A stretch of DNA of 59,138 nt from Rhodobacter sp. (GTDB lineage Bacteria; Pseudomonadota; Alphaproteobacteria; Rhodobacterales; Rhodobacteraceae). Made by a program: the position numbers and the translations under genes. Shown here in pieces: positions 1 through 10,884 of the stretch (position 1 is the stretch's first letter; each line of letters starts with the position of its first letter). The DNA is taken from the NCBI GenBank assembly GCA_020251025.1, contig JADCDI010000021.1, positions 1 to 59,138 on the forward strand, in the 5' to 3' direction. The notes under the pieces are model-generated. The model was given only the letters and a program-made list of their open reading frames with translations, had not been told where the DNA came from and did no database searches.

Positions 1-65
1 CTCTTTGGAAAGAACGGCTTCAACCGCTCCATCTGCGCGTCGGTCAGCCAGAAAAGGTTGCTCAT
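1..65 (-). CDS. IS5-family transposase, N-terminal fragment (runs off window)
   Basis: The first 21 codons on the minus strand read MSNLFWLTDAQMERLKPFFP, the usual start of IS5-family (IS427-like group) DDE transposases. The frame continues past the window edge, so it is unknown whether the gene is intact. The start ATG is the complement of 63-65. The untranslated stretch from 66 to about 100 probably holds the end of the insertion sequence, because a truncated host gene begins just beyond it. Family assignment rests on this short N-terminus only. Confidence 0.7.
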   Translation of the reverse strand, partial: MSNLFWLTDAQMERLKPFFPK

Positions 66-110
66 GATCACCCCCGTCAGTTCGGGAGATTGAATCACGC
101 AAGCCGAGCG
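1..110 (-). mobile_element. End of an IS5-type insertion sequence (partial)
   Basis: The transposase start plus about 40 bp of leader make up one end of an insertion sequence. The outer boundary is inferred: a gamma-glutamyltransferase remnant begins around 120-137. I could not identify the terminal inverted repeat, because the other end lies outside the window. Confidence 0.45.
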
Positions 111-119
111 GCCTCAAGA

Positions 120-421
120 AGATCAATGGGTCCTGAGCCTATCAGCCGAACGGACATGCCCGCCTTGTGACCAACATGATCGATTTCGGCATGGACCCGC
201 AAATCGCCATTGACGGACCCCGCTGTTTTTCCGGCGAGGACGGGTTCGAGATCGAGACAGGCTATCGGCCAGAGGTGCGGGCCGCCCTGGCCGCAATGGG
301 CCACACCATGATCGATGCCGATGGTCCCCTTGGGGGGGCACAAGCCATCGTCATGGATGACAGCGGCGTGCTTCAGGGGGCGTCGGACCCGCGAAAAGAC
401 GGCTGCGCCCTGGGATATTGA
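120..421 (+). pseudogene. Gamma-glutamyltransferase, C-terminal remnant
   Basis: From about 137 the plus strand reads AYQPNGHARLVTNMIDFGMD, then a Pro-Arg-Cys-Phe stretch, GPLGGAQAI and a closing ASDPRKDG-ALGY. These are hallmarks of the extreme C-terminus of gamma-glutamyltranspeptidase small subunits. About 95 residues remain of a protein that normally has 550-600, and the catalytic N-terminal Thr region is absent. A stop (TGA at 134-136) and a probable frameshift separate it from a weak match to the preceding Met-Gly residues at 126. It is a 5'-truncated fossil, most likely cut by the adjacent insertion sequence. Confidence 0.75.
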
Positions 422-427
422 CGGCAT

Positions 428-453
428 CCGCCAAAGGCGGCCCCGACCGGGGC
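428..453. terminator. Paired hairpins between converging genes
   Basis: Two adjacent perfect hairpins, CCGCC-AAA-GGCGG (428-440) and GCCCCG-AC-CGGGGC (440-453), lie between the gamma-glutamyltransferase remnant and the 3' end of hspQ. They could end transcription from either side, but neither is followed by a clear T-run. Confidence 0.3.
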
Positions 454-466
454 GCATGGCACCTTT

Positions 467-793
467 TCAGTTCAGCTGGAACTGCAACGGATAGCGTCCG
501 TCTTCGAAATCGCCGAAGAGGTCGTGCAGGTCCGGGTGATCGACCGGTTCCCCGGTTTCGTCGGGAACCAGGTTCTGCTCGGACACATAGGCGACGTAAT
601 AGCTTTGGTCGTTTTCGGCCAGAAGGTGGTAAAAGGGCTGGTCGCGCCGGGGACGGCTGTCTTCAGGAATGGCGTCATACCACTCCTCGGTGTTGGAAAA
701 CATCGCATCCACATCGAAGACAACGCCCCGAAAGGGATGCTTGCGGTGGCGCAGCACCTGGCCCAGATGATATTTTGCCTGTGTCTTGAACAT
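467..793 (-). CDS. hspQ: Heat shock protein HspQ (hemimethylated-DNA-binding YccV-like)
   Basis: This 108-residue protein starts MFKTQAKYHLGQVLRHRKHP and carries the HspQ/YccV pattern: RGVVFDVDAMFSNTEEWYD, then DQPFYHLLAEND and YVAYVSEQNLVPD. HspQ is a small cytoplasmic heat-shock factor. In E. coli it is an adaptor and enhancer for Lon, and it was first named for binding hemimethylated DNA. The length matches the family. The ATG at 793 was chosen because homology begins there, although the frame stays open well upstream. It stands alone, divergent from the lipoprotein gene at 1109. No sigma-32 promoter was obvious upstream. Confidence 0.9.
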   Translation of the reverse strand: MFKTQAKYHLGQVLRHRKHPFRGVVFDVDAMFSNTEEWYDAIPEDSRPRRDQPFYHLLAENDQSYYVAYVSEQNLVPDETGEPVDHPDLHDLFGDFEDGRYPLQFQLN

Positions 794-1108
794 GCCCTTG
801 CCCCCGGTCAGGTACGTAATCCCTGAAGACACACCTTGTCCATCGTCGCGACCGGTTACCGAAGAAAGAGACGATAGTCGAGTAGCCTGCAGTGCGGCAT
901 CCCGCATCCGTCCCGATCTGCAGCGCCCCGGGGTGCGCCCTGCCGTCTGCGGCCTTTGCAGGCGGCGCTTTTCCGCCGTCAGATCACCGAATGCGTTACG
1001 GAAAAAACGCACCACGCGCGGATTTATGATCGCAACCCTGTCCGCACCCCATTTCCCGCAGACCGGAATTGCCCTATCCTGCCCGCAAAACAAAAGTGCG
1101 AGGGGCAG
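794..1108. other. Intergenic region between divergent genes, with overlapping hairpins
   Basis: This 315-bp gap separates hspQ (minus) from a lipoprotein gene (plus) and must hold both promoters. It contains a terminator-like hairpin at 942-972 and a competing one at 961-977. I found no convincing protein-coding frame in it. Confidence 0.5.
942..972 (+). terminator. Terminator-like hairpin followed by GCTTTT
   Basis: GCCGTCTGC (942-950) pairs with GCAGGCGGC (958-966) with one G-U pair and a 7-nt loop, followed by GCTTTT. GGCGG (961-965) can instead pair with CCGCC (973-977), so the two structures exclude each other. It lies between divergent genes, where no annotated transcript needs a terminator. 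Confidence 0.4.
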
Positions 1109-1687
1109 ATGAGCAGACTTCTTCGCGCGTCGATCCTGTTGCTTTTGCTTGCCTCTTGCGGCGGCGGCAATTTTTCGGCGCCCCGCGACCTGGACAATGC
1201 ATGCAGCATCATCCGCGAACGGCCGCGCTATCTCAGCGCTATGGAAGCGACGGAACGGAAATGGGGTGTCCCCGTTCACGTGCAGATGGCGACGATCCAC
1301 CAGGAATCCAAGTTCATCGGCAATGCCCGCACCCCGCATCAATATGCGCTGGGCATCATTCCGATGGGCCGCCAAAGCTCTGCCTATGGCTACAGCCAGG
1401 CGCTGGACGGAACCTGGGAAGAATACCAGGACGATCAGGGTCGGCGCAGTGCCAGGCGGGACCGTATCCGGGACGCGACAGACTTCATGGGCTGGTACAT
1501 GAACGCGACCCATGAATCGCTTGGCATCTCGAAATCAGATGCCCGCAACCAGTATCTGGCCTACCACGAAGGCCGGAGGGGTTTTGCACGCGGCAGCTAC
1601 AATGAAAAGCCCTGGCTTCTTGACGTGGCCGACCGCGTCGGCAGCCGGGCCGAGAAATATCGCAAACAGCTTCAGACCTGCAGTTGA
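1109..1687 (+). CDS. Small lipoprotein with a lytic-transglycosylase (SLT-like) fold
   Basis: A 192-residue protein. The N-terminus has a lipoprotein signal with lipobox LLASC (about residues 13-17), predicting attachment to a membrane facing the periplasm. The rest resembles SLT-type lytic transglycosylases, which cut the glycan strands of peptidoglycan. The stretch IHQESKFIGN holds the Glu-Ser pair typical of the catalytic site, followed by the aromatic AYGYSQALDGTW motif. The ATG at 1109 was chosen because it immediately precedes the signal sequence, although the frame opens at 956. It has no operon partner. It could instead be a non-catalytic muramidase-like lipoprotein. Confidence 0.75.
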   Translation: MSRLLRASILLLLLASCGGGNFSAPRDLDNACSIIRERPRYLSAMEATERKWGVPVHVQMATIHQESKFIGNARTPHQYALGIIPMGRQSSAYGYSQALDGTWEEYQDDQGRRSARRDRIRDATDFMGWYMNATHESLGISKSDARNQYLAYHEGRRGFARGSYNEKPWLLDVADRVGSRAEKYRKQLQTCS

Positions 1688-1929
1688 CGTGACACTCTGC
1701 GGTTTGCGTACGACGAGGCCGGCCGGTGCGGGCGGACGAGGGGATTGCATCTGTGGTTCAGCTTCCGCACCGCTTTGCAGGGGTCTGTCTGGCGGCCCCC
1801 CCGGTACGGCAAACGAAGACCTCCGACAAAACGTGCACCCCGGTGTGGGACAGGCTCGCGCAAGCTGACGACATGCCGCGCGCCCTGCAGGCTCCTGCCG
1901 CTGACGAAACAGACCCCGGGGCAGCATCT

Positions 1930-2420
1930 GTTTCGGGCATCTTGGCCTTGCCCGGGCCGCGACCGGTCTTCCTTGAAGACAACGTCCATGACCCGACTGG
2001 GGCTCCCAATACCCCGGTGGCTTCGGACGGCCGTTGCGGCGCGTTCGGGCGTCAGGGCGGCGGAGGAGATGACGTCTCTGGTTTCGCGCGGGATTTTTCC
2101 CATGCGTTCGACCTTTGTGGTGGAGCGTACGGGGCTTGTGAAGGCCGGGCAAGCGGTGTTCGCCCGGGCGGCGGCGGTCGCCGGCCGGCCATCCGGCCCC
2201 GAGGCTGACAGTGCTGGGGCGGGTTTCGATGCGGCCATGGTCCTTGTCGGTCACCTTGACGGTGGCAAGCCCGGTGGTGGCGGAGTATTTCCGGAACAGG
2301 CCGCAACCGCATCGTGCAGGGTGGGCTGGTTGCGTTTGATCGCCAACAGACAGTCGCCGCCCCCGGCGGGCACCGCCCGGACCATGGCCGGATTGGTCGT
2401 GATCGCATCAATGGTGACCC
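1930..2420 (-). pseudogene. ISAs1-family transposase remnant, frameshifted
   Basis: Pieces of an ISAs1-type transposase lie in two or three minus-strand frames. They are VTIDAITTNPAMVRAV and LLAIKRNQPTLHDAVAA (about 2330-2418), then DKDHGRIETR (about 2220-2250), then VERMGKIPRETRDVISSAAL and VMDVVFKED (about 1960-2110). Together they follow the order of the C-terminal half of the family, but at least two frameshifts separate them and the N-terminal half is missing or unrecognisable. It cannot encode an active enzyme. The rest of 1688-2696 shows no other recognisable gene. Confidence 0.7.
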
Positions 2421-2696
2421 CAAGAAGCACCACCCGCAACGGATACCGGGCCTTGGAGCCCGCGCGCGGAGTCCCACTGCCCCAGAATGCTCCGGCATCG
2501 GCGCAAGACCATCCCTGACAAGAACCTGCTCCATGACGGCGCATCTCCCGCCACCACAGGAGTCTGATCAAGCCAAGACCCGCCACAACAGACCCAGATC
2601 CGTTGCCATCACAACGACGCCATGGGGTTGCTGATCGAACCGCTTGCATGGCGGCGCGTTTGCCCGCATGTACCGTGTCGGGCACCGCCACACCGG

Positions 2697-2772
2697 GGCC
2701 TCGTAGCTCAGGGGATAGAGCGGCCGCCTCCTAAGCGGCAGGTCGATGGTTCGAATCCATCCGGGGTCACCA
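2697..2772 (+). tRNA. tRNA-Arg (anticodon CCT)
   Basis: A complete cloverleaf can be drawn. The acceptor stem 2697-2703 pairs with 2762-2768 (two G-U wobbles). The anticodon arm has stem GCCGC/GCGGC with loop CTCCTAA, giving anticodon CCT at 2730-2732. The T arm GATGG-TTCGAAT-CCATC and an encoded CCA (2770-2772) follow. It reads AGG arginine codons. The T-rich tail after CCA has no hairpin. A decayed integrase lies just downstream, so the 3' end was probably an attachment site. Confidence 0.95.
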
Positions 2773-2794
2773 ATCTTTAATTTTTGCTTTATTT

Positions 2795-3544
2795 TCATGT
2801 GCTTGTATGGCATTTTCGCCCGACAGGCCGGAAAGGCCCGGCACATTTCCGGCATGGTCCGGCGCCACTGCGGCGGCGGGCCCGGTCTTGCCGGCTGCCC
2901 GGACACAGCGACTCGCCTCGCGCGTGGTTTTTTCGCAAGGTGGGCCGCGATTTGAAATTCCGCCGCGCCGCTATCGGGTCCGGCACCACCGTACCGCGCC
3001 TTCGGAATTGCCCGGCCTGTTCCGCAGTCCAGATGTGGAAGCCGCCTTTGCGCGTCTTGCATCGGTCAACACTGACCGGAGGGTCTGCACGCCGCAGCCC
3101 ATGTTCTTGCCGGGCGCAAGCAGTCACCGGCCGCAAATCCCTGGGCAGCCGGTTCGCCGCATCCGGCCCGCCCTTGCGGTCCATCATGCTCGCGACATGG
3201 TGGGGCAACAAATCCGAAAGGTCTCCGGGGCCAATCGGTTCGCGGACCGCATCCTGCCGCTGGCCCTTGGCATGGCGGGTTGACCGGGCCAGCGCGGTAA
3301 AGGGCACGGTGCCGCGATGATGGGTGATGACGTGACCGAACCTGGCGCACCGGCCCGCCGTCATCGGTGCAGCCGGGGGCGGACTGATCGCCGCTTTGCA
3401 GGCGGCGCGAAACCCAGGGAAGGCGAAAGCGCCCGGCAGATGCGCGTCAAGCTTGCGGCCCTTGATGGTGGCCCGCATCAGCCAGCAGACTTTGCCGTGC
3501 CGGACCGGTGCGCGTGTAACGCCGGGGAAGGGTCGCTTGGCCAT
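2795..3544 (-). pseudogene. Tyrosine recombinase (integrase) lacking its catalytic domain
   Basis: The minus-strand frame from MAKRPFPGVTRAPVRHGKVC (start 3544) keeps the order of a phage/island integrase. It has an arm-binding N-terminus, then a SAM-like core-binding domain with LARSTRHAKGQRQDAV, LSDLLPHHVASMMDRKGGPD and AANRLPRDL, then KTRKGGFHIWTAEQ. At this point intact integrases enter the catalytic domain. Here similarity stops near 2956, about 180 bp from the tRNA-Arg gene, and no R..H-R-Y signature follows. It is the fossil of an element that integrated at tRNA-Arg and later lost its recombinase C-terminus. Recognition is by pattern memory, not a search. Confidence 0.7.
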
Positions 3545-3650
3545 CCGCGATCCCCAATCGTTCGTCCAGGCGCGAGCCTTGTGCCGGTGCCGGGGCTGCG
3601 CTGGCCAATAACCTGATCCAGGTACCGTCTGGCCGGTCGGTCCTGATTTT

Positions 3651-3929
3651 TCAGGCGGGCACATCCGCCGTCCGCACCGTCTTGGCGAACCCGGTCAGTT
3701 CCCGTTGCGAAAGCGTCGTCGGGCTGTTTCCCGCTGGCAGTCCGCTGAAGCCAAAATTCAGATATTCGGCGATCAGCAGCCGCCCGGCCCGGCACAAGGG
3801 ATATGCCCTGCCGATCAGGAACCACAAACGCACCGGGCAGGCCTTCGGCCGGGCCAGGACCTTCAGAGGCATGGCCCAGACCGTCTGCCGCAGCGTCGGG
3901 CGCGCCCGCTTGCGCTTCATCCTCAGCAT
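3651..3929 (-). CDS. Hypothetical protein upstream of the integrase remnant
   Basis: This minus-strand frame of about 92 codons is basic at its N-terminus (MLRMKRKRARPTLRQTVW) and then carries a hydrophobic/aromatic stretch, VRLWFLIGRAYPLCRAG, followed by AEYLNFGFSG. I do not recognise a family. It lies upstream of and in the same direction as the integrase remnant, so it may be residual cargo of the lost element. The composition looks more protein-like than the antisense frames around it, but no ribosome-binding site is evident and it may be a fragment. The remainder of 3930-4088 shows nothing recognisable. Confidence 0.3.
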   Translation of the reverse strand: MLRMKRKRARPTLRQTVWAMPLKVLARPKACPVRLWFLIGRAYPLCRAGRLLIAEYLNFGFSGLPAGNSPTTLSQRELTGFAKTVRTADVPA

Positions 3930-4088
3930 GGCTGCCAACAACCTTGCCCGACTGCCCCGGCTGCCGGCCGCAGGACGGTCAGAAACCCCGCAGGGACACC
4001 CGCCTTCCGCACCCACAAGCGCGCGGTCGGGCCACCATGCCTGCAACCAGGGGAAACCGTCCGCCCCGGCGACCGTTTCCGCAGCCCG

Positions 4089-4664
4089 CTATGCCGGGCG
4101 CGACAGCAGCGATCCCGGACGCATGCGCGCCACAGAGCGGGTGATCAGGGCCGCAAGTACGGCCTTGATCAGATCGCCCGGCAGATACAGCCCGATCAGG
4201 GCCAGGGGCAGCGACAGGTTCCTGTTCAATGGCATGCCTGCAATCTGTGCTTCCGTCAGACGCGCGATCATTACAGGAATGCCGAACGCATACAGTACCG
4301 CGATGCCGCCCGTAACCGCGCCAGCGAAGGCTGCCGGGCCAATCGCCATGCGCCACCGCTCTACGATCAGCCCGCAGACAAAGGCCGCAACCGGAAAACC
4401 CAGCAAGAAACCTGCCGACGGCCCGGCAAAGACCCCCAATCCCCCGCGCCCGCCGGACAGCAGCGGCAGGCCGGCGGCCACAAGCACCAGAAAAAGCACC
4501 ACAGCCAGCGCACCCCGGCGCGCACCCAGAACCGTCCCGCACAGCATGATGCCAAGGCTTTGCGCCGTGATCGGCACACCGACAGCCAGCGTGATCTGGG
4601 GTACCAGGCCCAGAACCGCGACCAGCGCCGCGAACAGGGCGATATGGGTCAGACTTCGTTCCAT
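4089..4664 (-). CDS. bioY: Biotin transporter substrate-binding subunit BioY
   Basis: A 191-residue integral membrane protein with about six hydrophobic segments and the BioY signature order: an N-terminal LVPQITLAVGVPITAQSLGI, then GRGGLGVFAGPSAGFLLGFP, and LNRNLSLPLALIGLYLPGDL. BioY is the S-component of an energy-coupling factor (ECF) transporter that binds biotin in the inner membrane. The ATG at 4664 has GGAGGG just upstream. It is the third gene of bioM-bioN-bioY, 22 bp after bioN, so this is a dedicated ECF importer. No BioR-type operator (TTATCTATAA-like) was seen near the operon. Confidence 0.93.
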   Translation of the reverse strand: MERSLTHIALFAALVAVLGLVPQITLAVGVPITAQSLGIMLCGTVLGARRGALAVVLFLVLVAAGLPLLSGGRGGLGVFAGPSAGFLLGFPVAAFVCGLIVERWRMAIGPAAFAGAVTGGIAVLYAFGIPVMIARLTEAQIAGMPLNRNLSLPLALIGLYLPGDLIKAVLAALITRSVARMRPGSLLSRPA

Positions 4665-4686
4665 GTTCCCTCCTGCAAGGCCCCTG

Positions 4687-5289
4687 TCACTGGCGCGCAC
4701 CGCCCCGCGCACGCAAGGCATCTGCGACATGTTCGGCATCGTCCAGCGCAGCCAGCGTCACCGGCACCAGCAAAGGCCAGTGCGCCCGGCGCGGTGACCG
4801 GGCCCGCCATGCTTCGGAAAGCTGAAGCGCCCGCACCGACAGCACCGGGATGAACCGGATCACCAGCGTAATCGCAAGCGCGACCAGCCGGGGCGAAAGC
4901 CCCGCGCGACCAAGTGGCCGGGCCAGCCGTTCGATCACCGCGATCATATCCGTCAGGCGCGTTGTCATCGTAACCAGGTTCGCAGCGCCCACGGCGGTGA
5001 CCAGCCGCAGCACGACAGTCGCCCCTGCGGCCGGGGCCGCGATCCACAGATGCCAGACCAGCACGATCCCCACAAAGGGCCACAGCGGCCAAAGCATGCG
5101 TGCCGCCGTGCGAAGGAAGACCGCACCGCACGGCGCGTGCAGCGCGACGACGAAGGCCAGCGCCAGCGCCAGCGCCTGTATTTCATCCATCGAAAAAAGG
5201 GCGACGGTGAAAACGCAAAGCGCAAGAAGCTTCCACCCCGCCCCGACCGGGTGCAGCCAGGTGTCAACGGGGGATGTCAATGTCAGCAT
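4687..5289 (-). CDS. bioN: ECF transporter transmembrane subunit BioN
   Basis: A 200-residue membrane protein of the EcfT/CbiQ type that couples the BioM ATPase to BioY. It begins MLTLTSPVDTWLHPVGAGWK and has several hydrophobic helices. The C-terminal half holds coupling-helix motifs with Ala-Arg-Gly-like turns (SEAWRARSPRRAHW and VADALRARGGAR) that contact the ATPase. The start at 5289 overlaps the end of bioM by 26 bp, indicating co-expression. It is at the short end of the family, as BioN proteins usually are. Confidence 0.9.
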   Translation of the reverse strand: MLTLTSPVDTWLHPVGAGWKLLALCVFTVALFSMDEIQALALALAFVVALHAPCGAVFLRTAARMLWPLWPFVGIVLVWHLWIAAPAAGATVVLRLVTAVGAANLVTMTTRLTDMIAVIERLARPLGRAGLSPRLVALAITLVIRFIPVLSVRALQLSEAWRARSPRRAHWPLLVPVTLAALDDAEHVADALRARGGARQ

Positions 5290-5992
5290 CAAGTGCCCCC
5301 GCCCTGTCCATCGCCCCGGAAAAGGCCGCCAGCACCTGTGCCGCCGGACCATCCAGATGCAGTTGCCCGCCTTCCAGCCACAGCACGCGGTCCACGCGCG
5401 CAAGCGTCGCCGGATCATGGCTGATTATCACCAGCCGCTGGGGCAGTCCATCCAGCCGCCGCGCCAGACGGGCCTTCGTGGGCAGGTCCAGCGCGGCAAA
5501 AGGTTCATCCAGCAGGATCGTTGCCGGTTCCATCGCCAGCACCGCCATCAGGCACAGATACTGCCGCTGCCCCTGGCTCAGCCTGTGCACCGGCGCGCCG
5601 GCCCAGTGCGCCCGCCCCTCTGCCGCCAGCACGGCACGGGCCTGTGCCAGCGCCTCGGCGCCAGAGCGGCCCTGCTGGCGCAGGCCGAAGGCAATCTCCT
5701 CTTCCACGGTGGGAAAGATGATCTGGTGGTCCGGGTTCTGGAACAAAAGCCCCAGGCGGCGGATCACCGCCCTGCGGTCGCCTGCGGGATCGATACCGTC
5801 CAGCCGCACCTGCCCGGTGGTGGGCCGCACAAGGCCCGCCATCACCCGCAGCAGCGTGGTCTTGCCCGACCCGTTGCGCCCGACGATGCCGATGCGCTGC
5901 TCGGTCAGGTGCGCCGTGATCCCCGACAGAATCGGGCGACCCGCCTCGGCATAGGACAGGTCTTGCAGGAACAGGCCGGTCTGGGCAGGCAT
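5264..5992 (-). CDS. bioM: ECF transporter ATP-binding subunit BioM
   Basis: A 242-residue ABC ATPase. Walker A is VGRNGSGKTT near residue 40, the Q-loop is LLFQNPDHQIIFPTVEEEIA, the signature is LSQGQRQ, and Walker B is ILLDEPFAALD, followed by IISHD with the switch histidine. The NPDHQ motif is typical of ECF-type ATPases. BioM hydrolyses ATP to drive biotin uptake through BioN and BioY. The ATG at 5992 gives the family length. It is the first gene of the operon. Three CCGCAGGG repeats lie about 90-130 bp upstream. Confidence 0.93.
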   Translation of the reverse strand: MPAQTGLFLQDLSYAEAGRPILSGITAHLTEQRIGIVGRNGSGKTTLLRVMAGLVRPTTGQVRLDGIDPAGDRRAVIRRLGLLFQNPDHQIIFPTVEEEIAFGLRQQGRSGAEALAQARAVLAAEGRAHWAGAPVHRLSQGQRQYLCLMAVLAMEPATILLDEPFAALDLPTKARLARRLDGLPQRLVIISHDPATLARVDRVLWLEGGQLHLDGPAAQVLAAFSGAMDRAGALDADIDIPR

Positions 5993-6695
5993 GGCAGCAT
6001 CCACTGGGCGATTTCGCCCTATACGCGCGGGCCTGCCGCTTGCCAACAGAAAGGGGCAGACAGGGCAAGCCCCGCAGCGGGGCCGCAGGGTGCCACCCGC
6101 AGGGCTGAAAGCCGCAGGGTTGCGGACATGCGCGACAAAGGCAAAGGATCGTCCGGCCCATGGGCCTTGCCGCAGACAGACCATCCGCGCTTTCACGGGG
6201 CCGCTGACACTGACATTGCGGACACGCGGAAAAAGGATTGATCTTCTTTGCGATGCCAGGGTCGGGGCCTTGCTTGCCCATGAACCGGGCACCGTGAAGG
6301 GGCACGCGTGGCGCGCGCTGCCGCCGGTCCCTGCCCTGCCCTGCCCGAACAAACCGGCGGGCAGCCCTTTATCCCCGGCCACCTTCCCCGTTCGCCCTGT
6401 TGCTGTGGGGCGGCGACGGGACTGCGACCAGCGCGGCGCGCATCGGGTTGTCCGGCTTTGCGGTGCTGCGCCCGGGGCTGCACATCCTGGTCCGCCGCCA
6501 CCCGCATTATGAGTTCAACACGGCCAGCTCCTGGGGCCTTATCGTTCTGACAGCCCTGTTGGGCGCGGCATGCCTGTTGGTCGTCATGGGCTGAAAGGCG
6601 TCCTGCGGGCGAAGGGACTTGGGCAGAGAACCCCTTCGCAACCTCACCGCGCGTCGGGCCTGGCATGGTCCGGCTTCTGTGCGTCTTTCATTTTC
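5993..6695. other. Intergenic region between bioM and the restriction cassette
   Basis: About 700 bp separate the start of bioM from the end of the helicase gene. The part nearest bioM holds a GCCCCGC-A-GCGGGGC palindrome (6069-6083) and three spaced CCGCAGGG octamers. The part nearest the cassette contains one possible short membrane-protein frame (6400-6594). The edge of the low-GC island falls near 6690. No insertion-site repeat was seen. Confidence 0.5.
6400..6594 (+). CDS. Possible small membrane protein or remnant
   Basis: A 64-residue frame from a TTG ends with one convincing transmembrane stretch (WGLIVLTALLGAACLLVVMG) preceded by a polar domain, HILVRRHPHYEFNTASS. I do not recognise it. 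There is no clear ribosome-binding site, and the frame could be the tail of a degraded membrane protein, since the surrounding DNA is non-coding. Confidence 0.3.
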   Translation: MLWGGDGTATSAARIGLSGFAVLRPGLHILVRRHPHYEFNTASSWGLIVLTALLGAACLLVVMG

Positions 6696-9231
<2,536 letters not shown>

Positions 9232-9239
<8 letters not shown>

Positions 9240-10884
9240 CATCACCATCATCAACGGAAACTTCACCCAGAAGGTCCGCCACGAGGTTCATTGGGCGCAC
9301 GACCTTCTCAACGAATGCTATTTCTTCGCTCGTCAGACCATATTTTTCGTATAGCTGCTCGTCCGTCCAAGTCCGATCCCATGTCTGGTTTGGAACGAAG
9401 GTGTAGACCTTCTTCGTAGTGTCCTGCGATGGCTTGTGCAGCAAGACAAGAAAACGAGTCAGTCGGCATGCCAGATAGCTAAGAACACTCTCTGCCTCGC
9501 TCCGCGTCTCGAACGGCCCTATGTACATATATGTCCATGAAGAGATCGAACCCGGCTCGCCCAAGAACGGTGTACTCAAGACGCGGTGCGGATAGGTATC
9601 CTTGTTCCCTGTTCCTGGAGCAGCCCTTCCGATGAATACCTTCCATTTGTCAAAGGCGTGGCGTTCCTTTGAAACCTTGTCCCGAGATATGTAGCCTACA
9701 CCACCGTTCCTGTACACCTTCAGACTGTCTTGAGAAGGAAGCTTGTCGCCCCTAAAGGTACTGTCGAGACCGAAGGCGCCAATCGAACTGACCAATTGTT
9801 CAAATCTAGAAACGTCAGGAAGAGACACTGAAACGGACTGACCTGTTTCGCGCTCCATGACCTTTTTTAAGATGGAAAGGCCCTCATTAAACCGAATGAA
9901 GATATCGGCGCCAGGCTCAAGCAATGGCCGCTCTGAAGTCGAAATCGGCCAGTCTTTGAAATGTGTTCGAACGAGACAATTGCCCTCATGCTCGCGATCC
10001 CAAAGGAAGTAACACACGCCACCCTTTAAGCCAACTCCGGGAAAGACATCTGATGCCGTGAGAAAATCATCGATTGATCTAAGCCTACTGTCACCCAACA
10101 TAGACTCACGGAAATCATCGAGTCCCATCCCACCAGAAAACCATCTAGCAGGGATAATCATTGAAAGGTATCTTGGTTCCAGCGCCTTCGCTTGCTCAAC
10201 AAATTTCTGATAGATCGGCCTTGCTTGTTTTCCGTGACCATCCGTTTCCAACTGATATGGCGGATTTCCGATAATCACATCAAAGTTCATTTCGCCTCCG
10301 AAAATCTCCGCAACCAGAGATCTGATGTCGTCTGTGTGAATAAAAGCATACGCATGCGTCTCGCGGCCAGAACCGCGATCTAGAGATGCCTGGCTAGCGC
10401 CACAGAACTTGCATCTTTCACCTTCCCAAGTGTGCTCAGTCCGTTCAAACCAGATGTTCCCCTGATCGCTACCAAGGCGCGTAGCAACGGAATGCGGACC
10501 ATTGGCATGTTTTGAGCAATAGACACTTCTCCTCGCCAAAAGTGCGGTCAGCTCAGTAATGCCAATCCCATAGACCTGATTGCTAAGAATATGGTCTACG
10601 CGGTCACGAAGGTCTGGTATTTCCTCGGCCAATCCTGCGGTTAGGCGGACCGTGATCTCACGCAGGAACACACCAGATTTCGTGAACGGATCAAGAAATC
10701 TAACATTCCTGTTTGCCCAGATGTTTGCTCCACCATGGCCGTCGGCCCATGCTAACGTCAAAGCATCAAGCATACGATTGGCAACCTCGGGCGGCGTGAA
10801 CACCTCGTCGTTCGAAAGGTTCGCGATGCAGGTCAGCACGTCTGGATTGCGCCCACGAAGGGCAAAGCTGGCTTGAATGCTCAT
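9232..10884 (-). CDS. Eco57I-type adenine-specific DNA methyltransferase
   Basis: A 550-residue N6-adenine methylase. It has EVFTPPEVANRMLD (27-40), a SAM-binding motif I variant FLDPFTKSGVFL (63-74), and the catalytic motif IV NPPY at 207-210 within DVIIGNPPYQ. A Cys pair, CKFC (158-161), together with the earlier Cys-His of YCSKHA may bind zinc. The large C-terminal region is probably for target recognition. It should modify the cassette's recognition site and so protect host DNA. The ATG at 10884 overlaps the previous stop (ATGA). AT-richer codon use than its neighbours supports horizontal origin. Confidence 0.88.

Noticed and set aside
467-1513. A 348-codon version of HspQ
   Set aside because: Only the last 108 codons match the family; the upstream extension crosses the lipoprotein gene on the other strand.
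2641-2696. A promoter for tRNA-Arg
   Set aside because: A weak TTGCAT at 2644 has no convincing -10 partner at 16-18 bp, so I did not call it.
5993-6200. BioR operator for the biotin importer
   Set aside because: No TTATCTATAA-like site was found near bioM.
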